From JBKHBT01 sp046542255 (GTDB taxonomy: Bacteria; UBP14; UBA6098; JBKHBT01), in NCBI GenBank assembly GCA_046542255.1, contig JBKHBT010000009.1:1-61686 (forward strand): a stretch of DNA of 61,686 nt, given 5' to 3'. This document shows positions 53,220 through 61,686 of this stretch, piece after piece (within the stretch, counting starts at the first letter, position 1; each line of letters begins with the position of its first letter). Both the position numbers and the translations under genes were made by a program. The notes beneath the pieces were generated by a model that had not been told where the DNA came from, did not search any database, and saw only the letters and a list, made by a program, of their open reading frames with translations.

Positions 53220-55404
53220 AAATCAATCATTGCGAATTCATCAAGCTGCGAAAAAAATGGGGTTTTCCTCATCCAGCCTTGTGCAGCTTTTGCGTGAACT
53301 TGGTTTTTCAAACGTAAAAAGTCACATGAGTGTCATTACTGATGAGATGATGACTGCTCTCAAAGAGCACATGAAAAGTGAGAAGAATCAGGAGCAAAAG
53401 AAATACGATGCAAAAAAGAAAAAGAAAAAAGAGAAAAAGCCAAAGAAGGCACAATCCCAAAAGAATGTAGCAGCCGAAAGACGTCGCAAAGAAAGAGAAG
53501 AGCGTAAGAAAAGACGCCAAAAAGTTCTTGCTCAAATAGATGAAAATAAGGTTCGGGAAACCGTCAAGAAGACATTGGCAAAGCTCGATACTGGAAAAAA
53601 GAAGAAAAAGAGCAAGAAAAAAGTAAGCCGTGTCGAAGATACCGATAGCGGAGAAAGAATAATATATGTCCCTGAGTCCTACACTGTATCCGAGTTGGCC
53701 GAGAACCTTGACCTTAATCCCACAGATATAATCAAAAAATGTATCGAAATGGGCTATATGGTTACAATTAATCAAAGGCTCGATTTTGAAACCATTAAGG
53801 TAATTTGCGAGGTCTATGATGTGATCGCTAAACCAGCTGATGTCTATGTGCTCGAAGAAGAAGAAGAAGAGCCGGATGAACTACTAGAGCCAAGAGCTCC
53901 GATTATTACGATAATGGGACATGTCGATCATGGAAAAACTACCCTACTCGATTATATCAGGCAGGCAAATGTCGTTGGTGATGAAGAAGGTGGAATAACT
54001 CAGCATATCGGTGCTTATCAGGTAGATACCGGCAAAGGCCAGATTACTTTTATCGATACGCCTGGACATAAGGCTTTTACAGCTATGCGTGCACGCGGTG
54101 CTACAGTCACAGATATTGTCGTACTCGTGGTTGCAGCAAATGATAGCGTCATGCCACAAACCGTAGAGGCAATAAACCATGCAAGGGCGGCAGGTATTCC
54201 AATAATTGTCGCAATTAATAAAGTCGATCTGGCAGATGCCAATGTCGAAAGAACCAAAAAAGATCTTTCCGAACATAAACTTCTATGCGAAGATTGGGGC
54301 GGAGACACTCTCTGTATCGAGATTTCAGCTTTGAAAGGCGAAGGCGTTCAAGAGCTTCTCGAAATGATCCTTTTGCAGGCCGAAATGATGGAACTTACAG
54401 CAAATTATGAAAGACTCGCAAAAGGTATCATTGTTGAAGGAGGCTTATCCAGAGGGCTTGGCTCTGTAGCTACAGTTCTTATTCAGCAGGGCACTCTGAG
54501 AAAAAGCGATCCTTTTGTAGCCGGCACAACTTATGGAAGAGTCAGGCAGATGTTCAATGAAAGAAATGAGATTGTCGAATCGGCTGAACCATCATCTGCT
54601 GTACTGGTTACCGGTTTCGATGATGTTCCAAAAGCTGGAGATTCATTCTTTGTTACCGAGTCTGATTCAGAAGCCAAGCAAATTACAAGCCAGAGAAACA
54701 ATGTAAGGCGTGAAGAACTCTTTTCAAAATCCAGACGTATGACTCTTTCGGATTTCCATGAGAGAATGGCAGAAAAAGAAAAGAAAATTTTGAATATTGT
54801 CCTAAAAACCGACTATTTCGGATCAGCCGAAGCAATTAAAGACCTTCTGCAATCTATTAAGACTGAAGATACAGAAGTCGAGATTAAACATGCTGGCGTA
54901 GGCACAATAACAGAAAATGATATCTTACTCGCTGCCGCTTCAGATGCTATTGTCATTGGTTTTAATGTAAAACTCGACTCTCGAGCACGTGAAGCTATGA
55001 GACGTGAGCAAGTTGAAGTCAAGCATTATTCCGTGATTTATGAACTTCACGAGGATATATATGCCGCTCTCGAAGGACTTCTGGCGCCGGATATTGTTGA
55101 AAAGCAAATCGGTACTGTTGAAGTTAGGCAGGTATTCAGAAGTTCTAAATATGGCGATATCGCTGGCAGCTATGTCAAAAAGGGAGTTGTGCGTAGAAAT
55201 GCGATTGCAAAAGTTTATCGTGATGGCTCTTTGATTGCAGAAGGAAAAGTTACCTCTTTGAAAAGATTTAAAGAAGATGTCTCCGAGGTTCAAGAAGGAT
55301 ATGAATGTGGGCTAACTGTCGATGATGCCGCATCCTTTGAACCGAATGATACCATCGAAGTCTTTGAAGAAGTAGAAGTCATAAGAAGGCTTAAACGAAA
55401 ATAA
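53179..55404 (+). CDS. infB: Translation initiation factor IF-2
   Basis: The GTPase that brings initiator tRNA to the ribosome. The 741-residue protein has a Lys-rich N-terminal region and an IF2N-type domain (VSELAENLDLNPTDIIKKCI), then the GTP-binding domain: G1 GHVDHGKT at about residues 247-254, switch II DTPGHKAFTAMRARGA, G4 NKVDL and G5 region ISALKGEG, followed by domains II-IV. The start may be the ATG at 53179 or the TTG at 53191, since GATGGTGAT precedes the latter; either overlaps nusA by about 30-40 bases. It lies in the canonical position between nusA and rbfA, with a ylxP-like gene inserted. Confidence 0.96.
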   Translation: MVITLSEKKNKKTKNQSLRIHQAAKKMGFSSSSLVQLLRELGFSNVKSHMSVITDEMMTALKEHMKSEKNQEQKKYDAKKKKKKEKKPKKAQSQKNVAAERRRKEREERKKRRQKVLAQIDENKVRETVKKTLAKLDTGKKKKKSKKKVSRVEDTDSGERIIYVPESYTVSELAENLDLNPTDIIKKCIEMGYMVTINQRLDFETIKVICEVYDVIAKPADVYVLEEEEEEPDELLEPRAPIITIMGHVDHGKTTLLDYIRQANVVGDEEGGITQHIGAYQVDTGKGQITFIDTPGHKAFTAMRARGATVTDIVVLVVAANDSVMPQTVEAINHARAAGIPIIVAINKVDLADANVERTKKDLSEHKLLCEDWGGDTLCIEISALKGEGVQELLEMILLQAEMMELTANYERLAKGIIVEGGLSRGLGSVATVLIQQGTLRKSDPFVAGTTYGRVRQMFNERNEIVESAEPSSAVLVTGFDDVPKAGDSFFVTESDSEAKQITSQRNNVRREELFSKSRRMTLSDFHERMAEKEKKILNIVLKTDYFGSAEAIKDLLQSIKTEDTEVEIKHAGVGTITENDILLAAASDAIVIGFNVKLDSRAREAMRREQVEVKHYSVIYELHEDIYAALEGLLAPDIVEKQIGTVEVRQVFRSSKYGDIAGSYVKKGVVRRNAIAKVYRDGSLIAEGKVTSLKRFKEDVSEVQEGYECGLTVDDAASFEPNDTIEVFEEVEVIRRLKRK

Positions 55405-55442
55405 GATCATATTAAATACTCGCCACTTTCTTTTGGAGCTCG

Positions 55443-55838
55443 ATGAGTGATTCATTTAAAAAAGATTTCTTGAAGCATTTGGAATTAGATGAGGAGTCTG
55501 CTGAGGCTGTCTCGCAGAAATATGAGAGAAAATACGATGATGATGTTGATATGAATTTTATAATCGGTATTCGTAGCTTCGAGCTTTTCGTACCAGAATC
55601 CAATTCATTGAAGCAAAAACGCTTTGTCATAAAGAGCCTGAGAGAAAGATTAAAGGCCAGGTTCAATGTATCTATTGCCGAGACCGATTTCCAAAATCTT
55701 TGGCAGAGAAGTATGCTTGTAGTTGTAACTATTTCCAATGAAGTAGTGAGGGCAGAGAAGCTACTTTCCAAAGTTAATGAATTTGTCGAGCATGACTCAA
55801 GACTGATTGTTATCGACAGTAAAATGAAATTTTTATAG
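55443..55838 (+). CDS. ylxP: YlxP/DUF503 family protein with N-terminal extension
   Basis: The 131-residue protein contains the DUF503 domain from about residue 37: FIIGIRSFELFVPESNSLKQKR, RLKARFNVSIAETDFQNLWQR, and a final beta strand. The family is typically about 90 residues and is often encoded between infB and rbfA, as here; it is thought to aid ribosome assembly. The first 36 residues, acidic (HLELDEESAEAVSQKYERKYDDD), are extra. The start is supported by GGAG five bases before the ATG, while the ATG at the domain edge (55551) has no such site, so the extension is probably real. It ends 12 bases before rbfA. Confidence 0.88.
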   Translation: MSDSFKKDFLKHLELDEESAEAVSQKYERKYDDDVDMNFIIGIRSFELFVPESNSLKQKRFVIKSLRERLKARFNVSIAETDFQNLWQRSMLVVVTISNEVVRAEKLLSKVNEFVEHDSRLIVIDSKMKFL

Positions 55839-55850
55839 AGGTGATCCAAA

Positions 55851-56219
55851 ATGAGCCGCAGAACTAAAAGAGTATCCAAGCTTCTGCAAGAGACAATTTC
55901 TGAAATTATTCTAAACGATGTATCAGACCCTCGCCTGGAATTCATTACTATTACTGGTGTCGATGTGTCGCCAGACCTTAAACATGCCAATGTATTCTAT
56001 AGTATTTTGGGCGATGAAACCGAACGAGATGATGTCAAAGAGGCATTCGAGAGCGCTGGAGGGTACATTCAAAGACTGGTTACAGAGACTATTCATCTTC
56101 AATATGCACCGCAAGTTATATTCAAATATGATAATACACTGGCCAAAGCTCAGAAAATGGAAGAATTGATTGAAAAAACCCAATCGGAAAGTGAAAATGA
56201 CAGCGGAGAAATCGACTGA
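55851..56219 (+). CDS. rbfA: Ribosome-binding factor A
   Basis: A cold-shock 30S assembly factor. The 122-residue protein has the family opening MSRRTKRVSKLLQETISEII, then DPRLEFITITGVDVSPDLKHANVFYSILG and LQYAPQVIFKYDNTLAKAQKMEELI, matching RbfA along its whole length. GAGGTGATC precedes the ATG. Its final bases overlap the start of the DHH phosphoesterase gene by about 23 bases. Confidence 0.95.
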   Translation: MSRRTKRVSKLLQETISEIILNDVSDPRLEFITITGVDVSPDLKHANVFYSILGDETERDDVKEAFESAGGYIQRLVTETIHLQYAPQVIFKYDNTLAKAQKMEELIEKTQSESENDSGEID

Positions 56220-57174
56220 AATTAAATCTAAGATAATCGATTTACTCAAAAGGAAAGACGATTTCCTTTTGCTAGGCCATCATAGTGCAGATGGGGACTC
56301 TCTGGGTTCTATTATTGCACTATCGCATTTTCTGAAAAAGCAATTGGGAAAACGGGTGTATATGCCATATCCAGAAAAATTTCCAATTAGATATAGCTTC
56401 CTTGAAAACTCGAGAACTCTATTTGAACCATATACTAAAGGCAGGGACTATACAACCATCGTCCTCGATTGCTCTTCATCAAATCGCTTGCATGCCGATG
56501 AAGCAATCGATAAAGTTAATATTGATATTGTTATAGATCATCATGAAGGTACGCCAGATTTCAGAGGCATCCAATGGAGCAGGCCGGATTATCCAGCAGT
56601 TGGAATAATGATTTATGAAATCTTGAAGGATATGGATGCAGATTTTACACCGGAGATTTCAGAAGCCCTGTACACTGCTATATTGACCGATACCGGCCAA
56701 TTCGCATTTGCTGGTACAACTTCAGAATCTCTTAAAATCGCAGGCTTCCTAATAGACCACGGTGCTCAGCCTGCCAAAATTGCCAGGCATCTCTACTGGG
56801 AATTCCCTCATGAGTATATCCTTAATATGAAGGCTGCACTTAATCGCCTCGAGCTGCTTTTCGATAAAAAAGTATCATTTGTGTATTTGCTAAAAAAAGA
56901 TATGCAGACAGAAAAGCAGATTAATGAAACCGAGGCAATAATCGATCTTGGGATTATGATTAAGGGTGTCGAAATCACAGCACTATTTAGAGAAATAGAT
57001 GAAAATATGACGAGAATATCATTTAGAAGCCGAGATGGTATAAATGTCAGCAAATTAGCAAAGAAATTCGGCGGTGGTGGAAGATTCAATGCTTCTGGTT
57101 GTAATATCCACGAAAATATCGAAAAATCAAAGAAAATGATAATCGATGAAATATCAGAAATGGCCGAAATATGA
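56197..57174 (+). CDS. nrnA: DHH-family phosphoesterase (NrnA-like)
   Basis: Degrades very short RNA (nanoRNA) or pAp in the cytoplasm. The 325-residue protein has the DHH motifs: LLGHHSADGDSLGSIIAL, IVLDCSSSNR, the DHH triad in VIDHHEGTPDF, and TAILTDTGQFAFAGT, then a C-terminal DHHA1 domain. The DHHA1 glycine motif reads GGGGRFNASG, where most relatives have GGGGH; the replaced His normally contacts substrate. I use the ATG at 56197 because GGAAAGTG lies upstream; the frame is open to a TTG at 56170. It sits between rbfA and truB, a common place for nrnA. Confidence 0.92.
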   Translation: MTAEKSTEIKSKIIDLLKRKDDFLLLGHHSADGDSLGSIIALSHFLKKQLGKRVYMPYPEKFPIRYSFLENSRTLFEPYTKGRDYTTIVLDCSSSNRLHADEAIDKVNIDIVIDHHEGTPDFRGIQWSRPDYPAVGIMIYEILKDMDADFTPEISEALYTAILTDTGQFAFAGTTSESLKIAGFLIDHGAQPAKIARHLYWEFPHEYILNMKAALNRLELLFDKKVSFVYLLKKDMQTEKQINETEAIIDLGIMIKGVEITALFREIDENMTRISFRSRDGINVSKLAKKFGGGGRFNASGCNIHENIEKSKKMIIDEISEMAEI

Positions 57175-57315
57175 AAATAGCATTTAATTTTATTATAATA
57201 GATTACCATGAGATACAATATTCAAAAAAATACAGGATCCGAAGTAAGAATCTGGCTAGGATATTTAGCTAAGATGAGATCTCGAATTTTATATTTCGAT
57301 TCTTGGAGTTAACTA

Positions 57316-58215
57316 ATGCACAGCAAGAAAAATTCACGAAGAAAAAATTATCCTCATGTAAAAACCGGTATCCTTATAACTGATAAACCTGGTGGATTTT
57401 CATCCAGAGCATGGGACGATTATATTCAAAAAAAACTCCGTATTAGAAAAGGCGGCCATGTAGGCACCTTAGACCCTATTGCTACAGGGCTTCAAATCGT
57501 TCTACTAGGCAAAGCGACTAAGTTATCCAATTATATTCTCGAAACAGAAAAAAACTATGAAGCCACAATCAAACTCGGCCAGAGAACAACTACCTGGGAT
57601 TCCGAAGGTGAAGTTATTGCAGATAATCCTGTTAATGTTAAAGAGGAAGACATAAAAGAGATAATCGAGGAGCTGCAGGGTGATATACAACAACAAGTTC
57701 CTTTGTATTCAGCAGTGAAAGTCGATGGCAAACCTCTCTATTACTGGACAAGACGTGGCATACCGAAAGAGGCGCCGATTCGCGAAGTTACCATCTACGA
57801 TATAAAATTTGAGAGATTTATGAGCCCTATTCTGCTTCTTAAAATTCGCTGTAGCCCAGGAACATATATCAGGTGGATTGCCAATGAAATTGGAAAAAAA
57901 TTAGGCTGCGGAGCATTTTTGCTTCAGCTTAGAAGGCTCTCTATTGGCCCTTTCACCCTGGAAAATTCTTTGACAAGAAGAAAACTCGATATGGCTGAAA
58001 ATATAAATATTCTAACTCCATTAGAAATTATAGAAAAATTATATAAGGTTTTAGATGTCGATGAAGAACAGGCCCGCCTTGTAAAAAATGGAACAAGAAT
58101 TAGATTCGATGACCTACCTGAAGAGGGTATTTTCGGCATCTCCCATGATAATAAACTGCTCGCAATAGCAGAAGCCATCGGCGATAGCCAATATGAATTT
58201 CGAAGAGTTCTCTGA
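57316..58215 (+). CDS. truB: tRNA pseudouridine55 synthase
   Basis: Makes pseudouridine at position 55 of tRNAs. The 299-residue protein shows TGILITDKPGGFSSRAWDD, the catalytic motif GGHVGTLDPIATG with Asp53, then KNYEATIKLGQRTTTWDSEG, VPLYSAVKVDGKPLYYWTR, and the RIRCSPGTYIR-like KIRCSPGTYIRWIANEIG. A GGAG site lies about seven bases upstream of the ATG. It is 11 bases upstream of ribF, as in many bacteria. The 141 bases before it, after nrnA, hold no recognised feature. Confidence 0.96.
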   Translation: MHSKKNSRRKNYPHVKTGILITDKPGGFSSRAWDDYIQKKLRIRKGGHVGTLDPIATGLQIVLLGKATKLSNYILETEKNYEATIKLGQRTTTWDSEGEVIADNPVNVKEEDIKEIIEELQGDIQQQVPLYSAVKVDGKPLYYWTRRGIPKEAPIREVTIYDIKFERFMSPILLLKIRCSPGTYIRWIANEIGKKLGCGAFLLQLRRLSIGPFTLENSLTRRKLDMAENINILTPLEIIEKLYKVLDVDEEQARLVKNGTRIRFDDLPEEGIFGISHDNKLLAIAEAIGDSQYEFRRVL

Positions 58216-58226
58216 AAGCAAAAATA

Positions 58227-59138
58227 ATGAGAATTCTCCATCCAAGACAGACACTCCAGATCAAAAGCGCAATTACAATTGGTACTTTTGACGGTGTACA
58301 TTTAGGGCATAAAGCTATATTCCAAAAAGTCCAGGATATCTCCAGAAATAAAGACTTGGCTTCGGTAATGATTACCTTTGAACCACCACCGAAGAGATTT
58401 TTTTCAAAGGGCAATATCGAAAATCTCACAACATTAAGCGAAAAAATCGATATTATTTCAAATATCGGCATCGACTATCTTCTAGTTTTACCCTTTAATA
58501 AAGAACTTGTTAATACATCCTGGAAAAAATTTGTCAGAAAAATTTTAGAGGAAAAATTGAATATAAAATATCTAGTCGTGGGTTATGATTTCAGGATGGG
58601 TAAAGACAAAGAAGGCTCTCCCGAAAAATTGCTTAATATGCCGTTTTATGTCAACATTGTCTCGCCATTTAGAATTGGCAAAGAACCGGTGAAAAGTTCT
58701 TTTATTAGGGATTTGGTTAAAAAGGGAGAAATTAAAAAAGCCAATTGTTTTCTCGGTTATAATTATAATATATCTGGGAATACTGTCAAAGGCCTTGGTT
58801 TAGCCAGGAAACTCGGTTATCCTACTATAAATTTCAGGCCGTCCCCCGAAAAGCTCCTTCCTCCTAATGGCGTATATGCTATAGAATCACGAGAAAGCCA
58901 CAAAGCTGGCATGCTTTATATCGGAAACCGGCCTACTTTCGATATTAATGATAAAACTATCGAAGTTCATTTTATAGATGATATAGTTGATTTCGATTTT
59001 AAGACTATTTCAATCGAAATTCTTGAAAAAATTCGTGATGAAAAAAAATTTGCCAACAGAAATGAATTAATTTCACAGTTGGCTATTGACAAAGAACGCA
59101 CAATTGCTTTAATTAGAAAGGAAAATTGGAATGACTAA
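58227..59138 (+). CDS. ribF: Bifunctional riboflavin kinase/FAD synthetase
   Basis: Converts riboflavin to FMN and FAD. The 303-residue protein has an N-terminal nucleotidyltransferase domain (ITIGTFDGVHLGHKAIFQKV, LVVGYDFRMGKDKEG, SPFRIGKEPVKSSFIRDLV) and a C-terminal kinase domain (GLARKLGYPTINFRPSPEKLLPPNGVYA, FIDDIVDFDFKTISIEILEKIRDEKKF). It follows truB by 11 bases, and its ribosome-binding site is weak. Its partner in the pathway, ribD, lies at 10.9 kb. Confidence 0.95.
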   Translation: MRILHPRQTLQIKSAITIGTFDGVHLGHKAIFQKVQDISRNKDLASVMITFEPPPKRFFSKGNIENLTTLSEKIDIISNIGIDYLLVLPFNKELVNTSWKKFVRKILEEKLNIKYLVVGYDFRMGKDKEGSPEKLLNMPFYVNIVSPFRIGKEPVKSSFIRDLVKKGEIKKANCFLGYNYNISGNTVKGLGLARKLGYPTINFRPSPEKLLPPNGVYAIESRESHKAGMLYIGNRPTFDINDKTIEVHFIDDIVDFDFKTISIEILEKIRDEKKFANRNELISQLAIDKERTIALIRKENWND

Positions 59139-59159
59139 AATTATAAGGAGTTTATAGTT

Positions 59160-59426
59160 ATGTTAATGGCTTCTGAAAAAGCTGAAATTATGAAAAAGTT
59201 CGGCAAAAATGAAAACGATACTGGTTCAGCTGAAGTTCAAATAGCGCTTCTAACAACACGTATCAATCAACTAATGGCTCATTTTAAGAACAATAAAAAA
59301 GACAATAATTCACGGCGCGGTTTTTTCAAAATGATTGGCCAGAGAAAGAGATTACTCAGATACCTCAAAAAAGAAGATTTAGAGCGTTATCAGTGGGTTA
59401 TCAAAGAATTAGGAATACGTAAGTAA
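59160..59426 (+). CDS. rpsO: Ribosomal protein S15
   Basis: A primary 16S rRNA-binding protein of the 30S platform. The 88-residue product has all hallmarks: FGKNENDTGSAEVQIALLTTRINQL, KDNNSRRGFFKMIGQRKRLLRYL, ending KELGIRK. AAGGAG lies nine bases before the ATG at 59160; the ATG at 59166 is an alternative. It is followed by pnp, the conserved order. A small hairpin directly after its stop may be a processing site. Confidence 0.97.
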   Translation: MLMASEKAEIMKKFGKNENDTGSAEVQIALLTTRINQLMAHFKNNKKDNNSRRGFFKMIGQRKRLLRYLKKEDLERYQWVIKELGIRK

Positions 59427-59428
59427 AA

Positions 59429-59447
59429 ATTGTCAATAGATGACAAT
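59429..59447 (+). promoter_or_regulatory. Hairpin in the rpsO-pnp gap
   Basis: ATTGTCA (59429-59435) and TGACAAT (59441-59447) form a perfect 7-base stem with a 5-base loop. In E. coli an RNase III hairpin in this gap controls pnp; this one is much shorter, so the parallel is only positional. Confidence 0.35.
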
Positions 59448-59533
59448 GCTAATTATGCTTGTAATTAAGTAAAGGTTGCCCGTGCCATTTATTTATAAAT
59501 TCAAGCGAACGAAGGAATGAAGGAAAAGAATCA

Positions 59534-61621
59534 ATGAAGGAAAAGATGAAAAAAGTAGAAGTAAATGTAGATGGAAAGCCCATTATAATCGAAACGGGTT
59601 TAATGGCAAGACAGGCTAATGGCTCGGTTATCATCCAACAGGGCGAGACGAAGGTTTTGGTTACTATCTGTGGCTCAAAAGAACCCAGAGAAGGCCTTAA
59701 TTTTCTGCCACTTTCGGTCGAATATAGAGAGAAAGCTTATGCAGCAGGAATGATTCCTGGTGGCTTTTTCAAGAGAGAAGGAAGACCGTCTGAAAAAGAA
59801 ATTCTCAGCAGCAGGCTTATCGATAGGCCACTTAGGCCTCTATTTCCAAAAGGATACAGAAATGAAGTACAGGTCTTTGCATGGGTCATATCTTTTGATC
59901 AGCAATTTGATGGTGATGTGCTTGGTATTTTAGGCTCATCAGCCGCGATAGCAATTTCTGATATACCTTATGAAGGAAAACCTTATGCTGCTATCAGAGT
60001 TGGCAAAATTGGGTCTGAATATGTATTCAATCCCACGGTTTTAGAGCGAGATGAAAGCTCCATGGATATCATAGTCGCGGGAAATGGCGATGATATTACA
60101 ATGGTAGAAGGCCATGGCGCCGAAATCACCGAAGATGAACTTATTGGTGCATTAGAATTTGCCAAACCAAGGCTCAAAGAACTTTCTGAAGTACAGAATG
60201 AACTAATTGAAGCCTGTGGAAAAGAAAAATTCGAATGGGAAGCCGAAGAAGAAAATACAGAATTCATAGAAAAAGTCCGTGAAATGGCAAAAGATGGCAT
60301 TTCTGAAGTTATAGAAAATGCAAAAGATAAAGAAGAACGTTCGAGCGGTTTCAAGAAGGTTAAAGATACAATAAAGCTCGAATTAGAAGAAAAATACGAA
60401 GACGAAATAGATAATATAGGAGATATTTTTACAGAATACCTCAAAGAGATAATCCGCGATCGTATCCTGAAGGACAAAGTGCGCATCGATGGCCGTTCGC
60501 CCGAGGAAATTAGAAATATCGATATCGATGTAAGTGTTATTCCGCGCGCACATGGCTCTGCTCTGTTTACTCGTGGAGAAACCCAGAGCCTTACTGCAAC
60601 GACACTCGGTACAAAATTGGATGAGCAGATGATCGATAATCTCGAAGGTGAATCCTGGAAGTCATTTATGCTTCATTATAACTTCCCACCATTTAGTGTT
60701 GGTGAAGTTCGTCCAGCAAGAGGCCCGGGACGCCGTGAAATCGGCCATGGCCACTTAGCTGAAACTGCTCTTACATCAGTTATACCTACTGAAGATGCAT
60801 TTCCATACACGGTCCGCATCGTTTCTGATATTCTAGAATCCAATGGTTCATCATCTCAAGCTACTATATGTGCAGGTTCACTGGCACTTATGGATGCTGG
60901 AGTTCCAATTAAGACACATGTTGCAGGTATTGCAAATGGCCTTGTCAAAAGTGGAGACGACTATGTGGTCCTGACAGATATCCTTGGCGAAGAAGACCAT
61001 TATGGCGACATGGATTTCAAAATCGCCGGGACCAAAGATGGAATAACAGCTTTCCAGATGGATATCAAAATAAACGGCCTTTCTTTAGGAATCATGAAAG
61101 ATGCTATCGAACAGGCTCGCGAAGCCAGAATTTTCATCTTAAATAAAATGAATGAAACGATAGACAAACCTCGCACTAATCTTTCAAGATATGCACCAAG
61201 AATTCATACCCTTTATATTCCAACCGATAAGATCGGTGAATTGATTGGGCCTAGCGGTAAGAATATCCGTGGTTTACAAGAAGAAACCGGTACGAAAATA
61301 TCTATCGATGATGATGGCAAAGTTGTTGTCGCTTCTGTCAATGCAGATGGAATCGACCAGGCAATCAAACATATCGAAGGACTTAGTGCAGAACCCGAGT
61401 TGGATAAAACATATCTCGGTACTGTCAAAACGATAATGCCTTATGGTGCTTTCGTTGAAATATTGCCCGGCACCGATGGGCTATTGCATATCTCTGAAAT
61501 TGATAAAAAGAGAATCGATAAAGTCGAAGATGTGATGAATGTCGGCGATAAAGTCGAAGTAAAAGTCATAGGACTCGATAGAGGCAAAATCAGGCTCTCA
61601 AGAAAAGTGCTCTTAGACTAA
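59534..61621 (+). CDS. pnp: Polyribonucleotide nucleotidyltransferase (PNPase)
   Basis: A phosphorolytic 3'-5' exoribonuclease and part of the RNA degradosome. The 695-residue protein has two RNase PH-like domains (first with YREKAYAAGMIPGGFFKREGRPSE and LIDRPLRPLFP; second with RGETQSLTATTLGT, HYNFPPFSVGEV and SDILESNGSSSQAT) separated by a helical domain, then a KH domain (GELIGPSGKNIRGLQEETG) and a C-terminal S1 domain (GAFVEILPGTDGLLHISEI). AAGGA lies about nine bases before the ATG at 59534; Met5 is an alternative. It ends the ten-gene translation operon, followed by a terminator. Confidence 0.97.
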   Translation: MKEKMKKVEVNVDGKPIIIETGLMARQANGSVIIQQGETKVLVTICGSKEPREGLNFLPLSVEYREKAYAAGMIPGGFFKREGRPSEKEILSSRLIDRPLRPLFPKGYRNEVQVFAWVISFDQQFDGDVLGILGSSAAIAISDIPYEGKPYAAIRVGKIGSEYVFNPTVLERDESSMDIIVAGNGDDITMVEGHGAEITEDELIGALEFAKPRLKELSEVQNELIEACGKEKFEWEAEEENTEFIEKVREMAKDGISEVIENAKDKEERSSGFKKVKDTIKLELEEKYEDEIDNIGDIFTEYLKEIIRDRILKDKVRIDGRSPEEIRNIDIDVSVIPRAHGSALFTRGETQSLTATTLGTKLDEQMIDNLEGESWKSFMLHYNFPPFSVGEVRPARGPGRREIGHGHLAETALTSVIPTEDAFPYTVRIVSDILESNGSSSQATICAGSLALMDAGVPIKTHVAGIANGLVKSGDDYVVLTDILGEEDHYGDMDFKIAGTKDGITAFQMDIKINGLSLGIMKDAIEQAREARIFILNKMNETIDKPRTNLSRYAPRIHTLYIPTDKIGELIGPSGKNIRGLQEETGTKISIDDDGKVVVASVNADGIDQAIKHIEGLSAEPELDKTYLGTVKTIMPYGAFVEILPGTDGLLHISEIDKKRIDKVEDVMNVGDKVEVKVIGLDRGKIRLSRKVLLD

Positions 61622-61651
61622 TCACTAATAAAAATGACTATTTGTAATAAG

Positions 61652-61680
61652 GAACCGTCCATTGGGCGGTTCTTATTTTA
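61652..61680 (+). terminator. Terminator of the rimP-pnp operon
   Basis: GAACCGTCC (61652-61660) and GGGCGGTTC (61664-61672) pair over nine bases with one G-T wobble and a 3-base loop, followed by a T-rich run. It lies 30 bases after the pnp stop. Confidence 0.85.
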
Positions 61681-61686
61681 TTTAAG

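Overview
The window reads as chromosomal DNA from an uncultivated, AT-rich Gram-negative bacterium, probably of the FCB superphylum (Fibrobacteres-Chlorobi-Bacteroidetes and related candidate phyla). The reasons are: two secreted proteins ending in type IX secretion (T9SS, Por) sorting domains; an LPS export pair (LptC, LptB); a TonB-dependent receptor opening with a carboxypeptidase-like domain; very long secreted repeat proteins; and RpoN together with an NtrC-type activator. I cannot name the phylum or species. No tRNA, rRNA, CRISPR array, phage or intact insertion sequence was seen.

Layout. 1-3.5 kb (minus strand): a truncated secreted protein, then an operon of a membrane protein, NAD kinase and phosphomannomutase/phosphoglucomutase. 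3.6-6.8 kb: two T9SS cargo proteins. 6.9-10.8 kb: peptidyl-tRNA hydrolase overlapping a K+-dependent membrane pyrophosphatase, then two overlapping type IV pilin/pseudopilin genes. 10.9-19.9 kb: a dense plus-strand run ribD, methyltransferase, lptC, lptB, rpoN, lipA, hpf, hprK, ligA, mostly overlapping or touching. 19.9-22.2 kb: tex (minus). 22.5-31.1 kb: a 2,223-residue secreted propeller-plus-repeat protein, followed by a FecR-domain/beta-barrel protein. 31.1-35.4 kb: a membrane protein with eight PAS domains, a GAF domain and a GGDEF domain. 35.8-38.5 kb: a Cys/His-rich exported protein and a TonB receptor with a His-rich tail, probably a metal-uptake pair. 38.6-42.9 kb (minus): a membrane-anchored glutaminyl cyclase, small unknown proteins, and a gap rich in inverted repeats. 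43.07-43.27 kb: a free-standing structured RNA gene with its own promoter and terminator. 43.3-51.1 kb: an AIM24-family protein, a hybrid histidine kinase, a kinase/NtrC-type regulator pair and a leucine-rich-repeat lipoprotein. 51.4-61.6 kb: the conserved translation operon rimP-nusA-infB-ylxP-rbfA-nrnA-truB-ribF-rpsO-pnp, closed by a terminator.

How the genes fit together. Envelope biogenesis (LptB/LptC, T9SS cargo, TonB receptor, glutaminyl cyclase) and sigma-54 regulation (RpoN plus the NtrC-type activator) recur through the window. The least explained items are the giant protein, with ten repeats in five alternating A-B pairs; the structured RNA at 43.1 kb; the metal-binding pair at 36 kb; and at least two genes whose promoter -10 box sits seven bases from the start codon, implying leaderless mRNAs. 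All functional statements rest on motif recognition by eye; no database search was run.
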